Shown: positions 1 to 6,388, counted from the stretch's first letter. The stretch: 9,719 nucleotides of DNA from an uncultured Burkholderiaceae bacterium (GCA_937862845.1 CALMCK010000046.1:1-9719), one strand, 5' to 3'. Notes: generated by a model from the sequence alone, not told the origin. Program-made: numbers and translations.

Positions 1-1839
1 CAGGCAGGCACACTCAAACAGGTAGAAATCGCAGGCAACGAGCTCACGGTAACACCCTCTGAAGGTGTGGCCTATAAGTTGGTTGCACCGCGCGATGATG
101 AAATGATGAAAATCCTGCGCGCCGCCAATGTCAAGGTGGTGGCCAAGGAAGTCGAAGGGCAAAGTGTCTTTGTTTCACTTCTCATCAGTATCCTGCCCAT
201 TATTTTGATTGTTGGTTTGTTGTTTTTCTTCATGCGCCAAATGCAAGGCGGTAAAAATGGCATGATGTCGGTCGGTAAGTCGCGCGCACGTTTGCAAGAT
301 GAGTCTGCTAAAAGCGTGACTTTTGCGGATGTGGCGGGTTGCGATGAAGCGAAAGAAGAAGTCAAAGAAGTGGTCGACTTCTTAAAAGACCCACAAAAAT
401 TCCAAAAACTCGGTGGCTCGATTCCACACGGTGTGCTGTTGGTCGGCCCTCCGGGTACGGGTAAAACTTTGCTGGCCAAAGCGATTGCGGGTGAAGCGCG
501 CGTGCCGTTTTTTAGTGTGTCGGGTTCGGATTTCGTTGAGATGTTTGTCGGTGTTGGCGCGTCACGTGTGCGTGACATGTTTGAGCAGGCCAAAAAGCAA
601 TCGCCATGTATTATTTTCGTTGATGAAATAGATGCAGTGGGTCGCCACCGTGGCTCTTGTACGGGTGGTGGCAATGATGAGCGCGAACAAACTTTGAATC
701 AATTGTTGGTCGAGATGGATGGCTTTGAAGGTGATTCGGGTGTCATCGTGATTGCCGCGACCAACCGTGCGGATGTGTTGGACAAAGCATTGCTGCGACC
801 TGGCCGATTTGACCGTCAGGTGCATGTGGGCTTGCCAGACATTCGTGGCCGTGAGCAAATCCTCGGTGTGCATGTGCGCAAAGTACCACTCGCGAAGGAC
901 ATTGATTTGTCTGTGTTGGCGCGGGGGACGCCTGGATTTTCTGGTGCGGATTTGGCCAACTTGGTCAATGAAGCGGCCTTGTTTGCGGCACGTCGCAACA
1001 AGCGCTTGGTCGAAATGTCTGACTTTGAAGATGCGAAGGACAAACTCTACATGGGCCCTGAGCGCCGCTCGACGGTCATGCGTGAGGAGGAACGCCGCGC
1101 CACCGCTTATCATGAGTCTGGCCATGCTGTGGTTGCGGCATTGTTGCCGAATGCAGACCCTGTTCATAAAGTCACGATTATGCCGCGCGGTTGGGCGCTT
1201 GGCGTGACATGGCAGCTGCCAGAGCACGACAAGTATTCTAAATACGCACACAATATTTTAGACGACATCACGATTTTGTTTGGTGGTCGTGCGGCGGAAG
1301 AGATTTTCTTAAATGCGCGCAGCACGGGTGCATCGAATGACTTCGAACGCGCGACATTATTGGCGCGAGACATGGTGGCGAAATACGGCATGACCGATGC
1401 GCTTGGGCCGATGGTTTATATCGACGGCGACAGTGGCGGTGCTGGTGGCATGAGTTTCAATCGTGCCATTTCAGAAGCAACTCAACAGCGCGTCGATGCA
1501 GAGATTCGTCGAATTTTGGATGAGCAATACGCACATGCGACGCATCTGTTGCGCACGCATTACGAAAAAGTGGAAGCCATGACCGCAGCACTGATGGAAT
1601 GGGAAACCGTTGATTCAGATCAGGTCAAAGACATCATGGCGGGCCATGCGCCACGACCGCCCAAAGAGGTTTCGGTTGACGCGGCACCTTCAACCGAAGA
1701 AATGCCCGTGACCGAAGCGCCACCACCTGCATTGCCTGAAGAGGTTGTGGTTGCAGAAGTCGCCGCCGCAGCTCCGTGGCCACCTGCGGCGCCACCAGCG
1801 CCAACGGACACAGATGGCAATAAACCGCCGTTGTTTTAA
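1..1839 (+). CDS. ftsH: ATP-dependent zinc metalloprotease FtsH, 5'-truncated by window edge
   Basis: FtsH is an inner-membrane AAA+ protease that extracts and degrades membrane and regulatory proteins. The frame is open from base 1, giving 612 visible residues. About 40-45 N-terminal residues, including the first membrane helix, lie outside the window, so the GTG at 67 is internal. Visible in order are the end of the periplasmic domain, a membrane helix (59-78), MRQMQGG, Walker A GPPGTGKT (149-156), pore loop FVGVG (182-186), Walker B with D208-E209, arginine fingers R266 and R269 in LLRPGRFDR, zinc site HESGH (371-375), and third ligand D447 in STGASND. The Ala/Pro/Glu-rich tail (550-612) is probably disordered. 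Oddities: the usual EVFLGRS segment after the zinc site is replaced by a Gly-rich stretch (476-483), and RHRGSCTGGG stands where RQRGAGLGGG is usual. All catalytic residues are intact. A hairpin terminator follows. Identity is near certain. Confidence 0.97.
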   Translation, partial: QAGTLKQVEIAGNELTVTPSEGVAYKLVAPRDDEMMKILRAANVKVVAKEVEGQSVFVSLLISILPIILIVGLLFFFMRQMQGGKNGMMSVGKSRARLQDESAKSVTFADVAGCDEAKEEVKEVVDFLKDPQKFQKLGGSIPHGVLLVGPPGTGKTLLAKAIAGEARVPFFSVSGSDFVEMFVGVGASRVRDMFEQAKKQSPCIIFVDEIDAVGRHRGSCTGGGNDEREQTLNQLLVEMDGFEGDSGVIVIAATNRADVLDKALLRPGRFDRQVHVGLPDIRGREQILGVHVRKVPLAKDIDLSVLARGTPGFSGADLANLVNEAALFAARRNKRLVEMSDFEDAKDKLYMGPERRSTVMREEERRATAYHESGHAVVAALLPNADPVHKVTIMPRGWALGVTWQLPEHDKYSKYAHNILDDITILFGGRAAEEIFLNARSTGASNDFERATLLARDMVAKYGMTDALGPMVYIDGDSGGAGGMSFNRAISEATQQRVDAEIRRILDEQYAHATHLLRTHYEKVEAMTAALMEWETVDSDQVKDIMAGHAPRPPKEVSVDAAPSTEEMPVTEAPPPALPEEVVVAEVAAAAPWPPAAPPAPTDTDGNKPPLF

Positions 1840-1880
1840 GCGGGATTGAACCATATGGTTTGAACTGTAGCAGAACTGTA

Positions 1881-1908
1881 AAAAAACGTCCTGGTCGGGA
1901 CGTTTTTT
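1881..1908. terminator. Bidirectional intrinsic terminator between ftsH and the small membrane-protein gene
   Basis: An 11-bp perfect inverted repeat, AAAAAACGTCC (1881-1891) and GGACGTTTTTT (1898-1908), has a 6-base loop. The GC core CGTCC/GGACG is flanked by A6 and T6, so a U-tract follows the hairpin on either strand. It lies 41 bases after the ftsH stop and 18 bases before the end of the convergent minus-strand gene, so it can serve both transcripts. Confidence 0.88.
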
Positions 1909-1926
1909 GCATTTGGAAGTTCTGTT

Positions 1927-2127
1927 TTAAGCAGCGGCAGGGGCCAGCATGCCCGCCAAGAAAATCCCCATTAACGCGGCGAATGCCAACGACAAAAGCG
2001 CTGCGCCGATTTGGATTAAACCTCTGCCGATTTTATTGCGGCTGACCATGAACAGAATGCCGTCGACAAATAAATAGATGCTCAAAATCAAAGCAACAAC
2101 ACCCAAAATAATAAAAATATAAAACAT
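1927..2127 (-). CDS. Small two-helix inner-membrane protein, 66 aa, function unknown
   Basis: I do not recognise a family. The protein is almost entirely two hydrophobic helices, about residues 2-28 and 37-61, joined by a short basic loop (SRNKIGRG, 29-36), and ends LAPAAA. By the positive-inside rule the loop should be cytoplasmic, with both ends facing the periplasm (inference). I chose the ATG at 2127 because AAGGAG sits 5 bases upstream of it. The same frame stays open to 2265 but there overlaps the aldolase gene, and the extra residues do not look like a natural N-terminus. The gene starts 17 bases after the threonine aldolase stop codon, so the two are probably co-transcribed. Transcription should end at the hairpin at 1881-1908. 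The strong RBS and clean membrane pattern make it a likely real gene, but its role is unknown. Confidence 0.75.
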   Translation of the reverse strand: MFYIFIILGVVALILSIYLFVDGILFMVSRNKIGRGLIQIGAALLSLAFAALMGIFLAGMLAPAAA

Positions 2128-2132
2128 GAAAA

Positions 2133-2138
2133 CTCCTT
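2133..2138 (-). promoter_or_regulatory. Shine-Dalgarno AAGGAG deciding the small membrane-protein start
   Basis: On the minus strand AAGGAG is followed by TTTTC and then ATG (2127-2125). This is a near-consensus ribosome binding site at good spacing. It fixes the start at 2127 rather than at upstream in-frame codons inside the aldolase gene. Confidence 0.8.
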
Positions 2139-2144
2139 GTGAGG

Positions 2145-3233
2145 TTATGACTGCGTCGTTGCTAAAGCGGCTTGAATGCCTGCTGCAAATGAGTCCACAT
2201 CTGCCTCTGTGGTGTCCCAAGCAGTCATCCAGCGCACTTGTGCACGCGTGGCATCCCACTCCCAAAATTTACACCAGTCAGCGAGTGGTTCAATGGTTGC
2301 TGCGGGCAGTGATGGAAACATGCTGTTCACTTCTGGCGCTGCGTCGAATGCCACGCCGCTGATGTTTTTTGTCGCATGGTATAAACGCGCACTCATGGCA
2401 TTGGCGTGTTGCGCGAGTTCAATCCATAAATCATCGTGCAGCAATGCGTTGAATTGTGCGGCGACAAAGCGCATTTTTGAAGGCAATTGATTGACTTGTT
2501 TGCGCACGTATTTGGCACGCTTGGCGAGGGTTGGCTTGAGGTAAATCACCGCCTCACCAAACATTAAACCCGCCTTCGTGCCGCCGAAGCACACCACATC
2601 CACGCCGACATCGCTGGTGAATGAGCGCAGCGCGGCGGCATCGCCCCCAAGCGCCGCTGTCGCATTGGCAATGCGTGCGCCATCGAGGTGAACGCGCATG
2701 TCCATGCGGTGAGCGGTGTCGCACAACTCTTTTATTTCTGCTGCGGTGTACAGCACGCCGAGCTCGGTCGGCTGTGTGATGGACAGCACGCCGGGTTGCG
2801 CATGATGCTGCACGCCAACAAGGGCGTTGAGCGCTTCGAGTTGTGCGGGTTTGATTTTGCCATCGGTGGTTGGCAGCATGAGCAGCTTGGCGCCAAGTGC
2901 GCGCTCAGGTGCGCCCGTTTCGTCCAATGCGATGTGCGCTTTGTCGCTGCACACCACGCATTCGCCTGCTTGCAGCATGGTGGCCAATGCCATGACGTTC
3001 GCACCAGAGCCGCCGAACACCAGAAAGGCTTCTGCTTGCTGACCAAATAATTTTTTAAAATTGTCTTGGGCCATTGCAGTTAAGTCATCGCTGCCGTAAG
3101 CGAGCGCGTGATGACTGTTGGCTTTGAGCAATGCATCCATGATGAGTGGGTGGGCGCCTGCGGAGTTGTCGCTGGCGAAAGTGGTTCTGGGGGTGGGATG
3201 GGCTTGTAGGGCGATGGCGATTTTATTGGACAT
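2145..3233 (-). CDS. ltaE: Low-specificity L-threonine aldolase, PLP-dependent (beta-eliminating lyase family)
   Basis: This family cleaves threonine, allo-threonine and other beta-hydroxy-alpha-amino acids to glycine plus an aldehyde in the cytoplasm, using PLP (fold type I). At 362 residues it is of usual length. Visible features are the N-terminal FASDNSAGAHP segment (19-29), the phosphate-binding GGSGAN loop (74-79), H100 in SDKAHIALDE, which should stack on PLP, HLDGAR (182-187) with PLP-ring aspartate D184 and R187, and the Schiff-base lysine K220 in FGGTKAG. The pattern is closer, from memory, to the Pseudomonas-type enzyme than to E. coli LtaE. The start at 3233 gives a normal N-terminus but has no clear Shine-Dalgarno sequence. 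A TAGAAT box on the minus strand (3274-3269) could be a -10, without a good -35. It lies downstream of the dioxygenase gene and is separated from it by a terminator. The family is secure; the physiological substrate may be something other than threonine. Confidence 0.88.
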   Translation of the reverse strand: MSNKIAIALQAHPTPRTTFASDNSAGAHPLIMDALLKANSHHALAYGSDDLTAMAQDNFKKLFGQQAEAFLVFGGSGANVMALATMLQAGECVVCSDKAHIALDETGAPERALGAKLLMLPTTDGKIKPAQLEALNALVGVQHHAQPGVLSITQPTELGVLYTAAEIKELCDTAHRMDMRVHLDGARIANATAALGGDAAALRSFTSDVGVDVVCFGGTKAGLMFGEAVIYLKPTLAKRAKYVRKQVNQLPSKMRFVAAQFNALLHDDLWIELAQHANAMSARLYHATKNISGVAFDAAPEVNSMFPSLPAATIEPLADWCKFWEWDATRAQVRWMTAWDTTEADVDSFAAGIQAALATTQS

Positions 3234-3286
3234 GGTTTGAATTGAGAGATTGTGAATGATGTGGTGTTATTCTACATTTTTTTAAT

Positions 3287-3309
3287 AAAAAAACGGGCTT
3301 GAATGCCCG
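3287..3309 (-). terminator. Intrinsic terminator of the dioxygenase gene
   Basis: On the minus strand the hairpin CGGGC-ATTCAA-GCCCG (stem 3309-3305 with 3298-3294) is followed by a run of seven T (3293-3287). It lies about 40 bases past the dioxygenase stop codon and 54 bases before the aldolase start. The two genes are therefore at least partly uncoupled in transcription. Confidence 0.85.
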
Positions 3310-3346
3310 CTTTTGAATACTCGTTTGATTCATGTGACGTTGAGTA

Positions 3347-4309
3347 TCACAGTCCAAACTCTGTCGAGATGACGCGACCCACGCGCTCTTTTGCACTGGC
3401 GGTCAAGTCAGCGACAACGAATGTGCGTTGTAACCAGCGGTCGGTGCCATCAAAGCGTGGGGTGAATGGGCTGCGGCCGTGCACGGCGACGGCATTGTCG
3501 ACAATCAGTAAGTCGCCTGATTCAAGGCACACGCTGGTGTGGCAGGCCGCGACGGCTCGAGACAATTCGGCCAATGCGCTTTGAGCTGCGTCATCCATGC
3601 CCACCATGAGGTCGGCGTCAAACACCATGGATGGGCAATCGAGCTCTCCGCTTAATACGGGTACAGGTTCGCCCAATATGTTTTCACGACCGTGTAAATA
3701 ACTCTCGTCCACCGCCGTGCGGAAGCGGGCTTGGAACAATGTTTCGACAGCGGCACTTGAGAGCAGCGGCAGGACCTCGCGAATCGAGGCCAGAGTGGTT
3801 GAAGCAGCAGGGTCGCCTTTCAAACACAGCAACAGCAAATAAGCGGGGCGATGCGGATGAAAGGCTGCCTCGGTGTGAAACATCAACGAGACTTTGGATG
3901 AAGTCGACACTTGGCGCGTGCTGGCGGTTTTGGTGGGCAGGATGTTTTGGATGATGCGACCGCCGAGCTCGGGCTCATAGCCGATGGGCTCACCGAGTGT
4001 TTTGGCGATGGTGAGCAGCGTCAGCTCGCTGGTGCAATCTTTGGCGGTCGGAGTGGTCGGCGTTGCAGGTGTGTCGGGCAGTTGTCCGACAGGCAGGCCT
4101 TTAATCAACAGTGCGCCGCTTTTGTGTGGCTTTTTGTGAAAATCAGCGATGGCTTGGCGCACGGCTTCTGGCAGCTGGGCAATGTGCGCATGGGCATTGT
4201 CAATAAACGACTCGTTTTGAAAATCACAAGCCGCCGCCGCGAAGTCCATGGACTCTGTGTTTTGGATGATGCTTGGTTGAATATGGGTGGGGTTAAAAGG
4301 CGCGTTCAT
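3347..4309 (-). CDS. TauD/clavaminate synthase-like Fe(II)/2-oxoglutarate dioxygenase, probable amino-acid hydroxylase
   Basis: The 320-residue protein matches the branch of non-heme iron oxygenases that contains clavaminate synthase, L-asparagine oxygenase AsnO and L-arginine hydroxylase VioC. It would use Fe(II), O2 and 2-oxoglutarate to hydroxylate an amino acid or derivative in the cytoplasm. Visible iron ligands are H145 and E147 in FHTEAAFHPHRPAY and distal H277 in NAVAVHGRSPF. R291 or R295 in DRWLQR should bind 2-oxoglutarate. VFDADLM (229-235) resembles the acidic lid segment that contacts substrate in AsnO/VioC. A Pro/Thr-rich loop (78-90) follows KGLPV, as is common in this branch. 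The start at 4309 has GGAG 7 bases upstream. The gene is divergent from the RpiR regulator, with a TATAAT box and palindrome upstream and a terminator downstream. It is intact, with no signal peptide. The fold and metal site are confident; the substrate is unknown. Confidence 0.85.
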   Translation of the reverse strand: MNAPFNPTHIQPSIIQNTESMDFAAAACDFQNESFIDNAHAHIAQLPEAVRQAIADFHKKPHKSGALLIKGLPVGQLPDTPATPTTPTAKDCTSELTLLTIAKTLGEPIGYEPELGGRIIQNILPTKTASTRQVSTSSKVSLMFHTEAAFHPHRPAYLLLLCLKGDPAASTTLASIREVLPLLSSAAVETLFQARFRTAVDESYLHGRENILGEPVPVLSGELDCPSMVFDADLMVGMDDAAQSALAELSRAVAACHTSVCLESGDLLIVDNAVAVHGRSPFTPRFDGTDRWLQRTFVVADLTASAKERVGRVISTEFGL

Positions 4310-4346
4310 GAGTATGCTCCAACGTAAAAAGGTTCTTGATTTCCAA

Positions 4347-4352
4347 ATTATA
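4347..4352 (-). promoter_or_regulatory. Candidate -10 box (TATAAT) of the dioxygenase promoter
   Basis: The minus strand reads TATAAT, a perfect -10 hexamer, about 38 bases before the ATG at 4309. The -35 position at 17-base spacing (4375-4370) reads TGGAAT, a poor match, and coincides with the right arm of the palindrome. A weak -35 overlapped by an operator suggests a regulated promoter. Confidence 0.55.
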
Positions 4353-4356
4353 CACC

Positions 4357-4378
4357 AAATGGAATTTGTATTCCATTT
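4357..4378. promoter_or_regulatory. Perfect inverted repeat, candidate operator for the divergent RpiR regulator
   Basis: AAATGGAAT (4357-4365) and ATTCCATTT (4370-4378) are exact reverse complements separated by TTGT. No T-run follows a GC stem, so a terminator is unlikely. The site covers the spacer and -35 area of the dioxygenase promoter and lies in the region shared with the divergently transcribed RpiR-family gene. The likeliest ligand is that regulator (inference). Confidence 0.6.
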
Positions 4379-4483
4379 TGTTTTTAATCAAAGAGACAAA
4401 TTTCCATTGGGTGTTGTTTTCAAGGATAATGCCCGCAACCATGTGAATCGAGTTGTGCTGGTCTTATGAGCGCTGCGCATTGA

Positions 4484-4489
4484 TTGACA
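4484..4489 (+). promoter_or_regulatory. Possible -35 hexamer (TTGACA) for the RpiR-family gene
   Basis: A perfect TTGACA lies 42 bases before the regulator's ATG. No good -10 hexamer is seen 16-18 bases downstream; AATTCA at 4506-4511 is the nearest fit and is weak. This is therefore a tentative promoter element. Confidence 0.3.
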
Positions 4490-4531
4490 CCTTTTATTTT
4501 GATTGAATTCACCCCAAACTGTCAGGCCAAT

Positions 4532-5377
4532 ATGTCCGTCACCCTCACTGAACGCATCTCTCACGCCGCCGAACAGCTGACCAAGTCCGAGCGACGGGTC
4601 GCTGAAATCATATTGCAGCAGTCGCAGTTGGTCGCATTTGGCACCGTTTCTGATTTGGCGCAAGCCGCGCAAGCAGGCGTCGCCACGGTGGCACGACTGG
4701 CGTTGAAGCTCGGGTTTAGTGGCTTTAGCGACATGCAAAATGCGGTGCGCCACAACATGGCCAGTCAGCTTGAGCCAGCGGCGATTCGGATTAAAACACA
4801 AGCGGGCAGCAGTCTGGAAAACCATTTGCAAGTCGAGCTTGAAAACGTGCAGCAAACGCTCGGTGGGCAGGAGCCAGCGAAAATCAGCGCCATCGTCGCA
4901 CAGCTCGGCCAGCTCAAATCTGCCGTGTACGTGCTCTCAGGCAACGCTTCGCGCGGTGTGGCACAGCAGTTTGTCGAAGACCTTGGTGCGCTGCGCCCGA
5001 ACGTGTCTATGCTGGAGGGCAATCCTGTGCAGATTGGCCGCAGCATTGCGCAGTTCGCTGCGCATGATGTCATTCTTGCATTGGATTTGCGCCGATACGA
5101 TGCGTGGGTGATTGATGCCGCAGCGATGGCACATGCGGCAGACATTAGCATCATCAGCATTGCCGACAGTGTGTTGTCGCCTTTGGCGAAATTCGCTCAA
5201 CACATGCTGGTCGTCTCCGCCACTGGCGCAGGGCCGTTTGACAGCCATGTCGGTACGCTCGCGTTGTTAAACTTTCTCAATGCAGGCGTCGCAGAAAAAC
5301 TGCGCAGCAGCGCCGCCGACCGATTGAGCCAAGCAGAAGAAGTGTGGCACAGAGAAAACCTATTGCAAGACCGTTGA
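4532..5377 (+). CDS. RpiR/MurR-family transcriptional regulator (HTH plus SIS domain)
   Basis: The 281-residue cytoplasmic DNA-binding regulator has an N-terminal RpiR helix-turn-helix domain (about 1-77; LTKSERRVAEIIL at 16-28 and recognition region TVSDLAQAAQAGVATVARLA at 38-57) and a C-terminal SIS domain (about 128-255). The first SIS loop is SGNASRGVA (136-144). Where sugar-phosphate-binding SIS domains carry a Ser/Thr-rich SxSG loop, this protein has ALDLRRYD (183-190). This resembles an RpiR subgroup with FDFRRY-like segments, so its effector may not be a sugar phosphate (inference). I chose ATG 4532 over the upstream TTG at 4484 because homology to the family begins at SVTLTERI and the TTG lies in a -35-like hexamer. 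AGG five bases upstream is a modest RBS. The divergent dioxygenase gene and the palindrome at 4357-4378 are the most likely targets. Confidence 0.9.
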   Translation: MSVTLTERISHAAEQLTKSERRVAEIILQQSQLVAFGTVSDLAQAAQAGVATVARLALKLGFSGFSDMQNAVRHNMASQLEPAAIRIKTQAGSSLENHLQVELENVQQTLGGQEPAKISAIVAQLGQLKSAVYVLSGNASRGVAQQFVEDLGALRPNVSMLEGNPVQIGRSIAQFAAHDVILALDLRRYDAWVIDAAAMAHAADISIISIADSVLSPLAKFAQHMLVVSATGAGPFDSHVGTLALLNFLNAGVAEKLRSSAADRLSQAEEVWHRENLLQDR

Positions 5378-5407
5378 CCGCCATCTGCAGCATCGCCGCA
5401 AACCCTT

Positions 5408-5413
5408 TATAAT
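5408..5413 (+). promoter_or_regulatory. Candidate -10 box (TATAAT) of the folP promoter
   Basis: A perfect TATAAT lies 48 bases before the folP ATG, in the 83-base gap after the regulator gene. The -35 region at 16-18 base spacing (around 5384-5391, TCTGCAGC) is a poor match. TTGACC at 5374-5379 is too far away to pair with it. It probably drives folP independently of the upstream regulator. Confidence 0.45.
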
Positions 5414-5460
5414 GGCACAACAATTAATCATCGCAATCACCGCTGGAACAAATTCCACAG

Positions 5461-6348
5461 ATGCCCCACACGCTTAATTCAATCAAACACCCGATGCCAC
5501 TGTGGCAATGCGGTCGGTACACGCTGTCACTGACCGACTTGCCGCGCCCGTATGTCATGGGGATACTCAACATCACCGACGATTCGTTTTCAGATGGCGG
5601 TCGCTTCATCGAGCCCGCGGCTGCACTGGCGCGTGCACATGCGATGATAGAAGCAGGCGCTGACATCATCGACATCGGTGCTGAGTCCACGCGGCCCGGT
5701 GCGACGCCGCTGTCGGTGTGTCAAGAATTGTGCCGATTGTTGCCCATCGTCGACGCGTTGATTGACTGTGGCGTGCCGATTTCGATTGACACCTACAAGC
5801 CCTATGTGATGCGTGAAATGCTGCAAATGGGCGTGGACATCATCAATGACGTCAGCGGCTTTCAGACGCCGATGGCGCTCGATGCCGTGGCTGACAGCGA
5901 CTGCGGTCTGTGCATCATGCACATGCAGGGCAAGCCACAAACCATGCAAGATGCGCCCGAGTATGCCGATGTGCTCGCCGAAGTCCTGCGGTTTTTGCAA
6001 TGCCGTATCGAATGCATGAGATTCATCGGCATCGACACCGCACGGGTGTGCGTTGACCCAGGGATTGGTTTTGGTAAAAACCTACAGCACAATATGACGC
6101 TGCTGAACGCCATACAGCAACTGCACCAACATACCCGCGCCGCCGTGCTGATTGGCGCATCGCGCAAGCGCATGATTGGCGAGCTCACGGGCAAGCCTGT
6201 CGATCAACGCATGGCGGGCAGCCTCGCCACAGCGCTGTTTGCCGCTGCGCGAGGCGCGCATGTGCTGCGTGTGCACGATGTCGCTGAGACGGTCGATGCA
6301 CTGAAAGTTTGGTCGGCATTGAGCATTGAGTCAGCACAATTAAGATAA
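5461..6348 (+). CDS. folP: Dihydropteroate synthase
   Basis: FolP condenses 6-hydroxymethyl-7,8-dihydropterin pyrophosphate with p-aminobenzoate to make dihydropteroate, a folate precursor. It is the target of sulfonamides. The 295-residue TIM-barrel protein shows the whole set of family motifs: MGILNITDDSFSDGG (33-47) with N37, ESTRPGA (75-81), ISID (107-110), INDVSG (128-133), the pterin-site DPGIGFGK (199-206), GASRKRMIG (232-240) with K236, and RVHDV (270-274). It is the chromosomal housekeeping type, with an intact STRPG loop. One departure is Asp40 where NVTPDSFSDGG normally has Pro. ATG 5461 has only a weak purine stretch upstream. An in-frame ATG at 5494 would give a shorter but possible N-terminus. 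glmM follows after 52 bases that contain a terminator-like hairpin. Confidence 0.96.
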   Translation: MPHTLNSIKHPMPLWQCGRYTLSLTDLPRPYVMGILNITDDSFSDGGRFIEPAAALARAHAMIEAGADIIDIGAESTRPGATPLSVCQELCRLLPIVDALIDCGVPISIDTYKPYVMREMLQMGVDIINDVSGFQTPMALDAVADSDCGLCIMHMQGKPQTMQDAPEYADVLAEVLRFLQCRIECMRFIGIDTARVCVDPGIGFGKNLQHNMTLLNAIQQLHQHTRAAVLIGASRKRMIGELTGKPVDQRMAGSLATALFAAARGAHVLRVHDVAETVDALKVWSALSIESAQLR

Positions 6349-6364
6349 AATAATGAAATAATAT

Positions 6365-6388
6365 CGGTCAATCAATGACCGCTTTTTT
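6365..6388 (+). terminator. Terminator-like hairpin between folP and glmM, possible attenuator
   Basis: CGGTCA (6365-6370) and TGACCG (6376-6381) form a 6-bp stem with loop ATCAA, followed by C and T6 (6383-6388). The T-tract ends 12 bases before the glmM ATG, which leaves no room for a promoter downstream of it. glmM must therefore be transcribed through the hairpin, making partial termination or attenuation likely. Confidence 0.6.

Larger units (their letters stand above)
4340..4406. repeat. Three WTTCCA half-sites spaced 30 and 31 bases apart
   Basis: TTTCCA at 4340-4345, ATTCCA at 4370-4375 and TTTCCA at 4401-4406 lie on the same strand with start-to-start spacing of 30 and 31 bases, about three helical turns. 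The middle copy is the right arm of the perfect palindrome at 4357-4378. They could be half-sites for a multimeric regulator, but six-base matches in AT-rich DNA may arise by chance. Confidence 0.4.

Noticed and set aside
67..69. GTG at 67 as the start of ftsH
   Set aside because: The frame is open to base 1 and the upstream codons encode periplasmic-domain sequence, so this is an internal valine in a gene cut by the window edge.
562..1251. Minus-strand open frame of 229 codons opposite ftsH
   Set aside because: It is fully antisense to the conserved ATPase and zinc regions of FtsH and shows no protein-like features or RBS.
2128..2265. Longer form of the small membrane protein starting inside the aldolase gene
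   Set aside because: The added residues are antisense-like, overlap the aldolase coding region in another frame, and ignore the strong AAGGAG directly before the ATG at 2127.
4481..4506. Direct repeat TGATTGA at 4481-4487 and 4500-4506
   Set aside because: It is a short seven-base repeat in AT-rich DNA, not palindromic and not linked to other copies, so chance is the simpler explanation.
4484..4531. Upstream TTG start that would add 16 residues to the RpiR-family protein
   Set aside because: The added residues do not resemble the family N-terminus, the TTG is part of a TTGACA -35-like hexamer, and ATG 4532 fits the conserved domain start.
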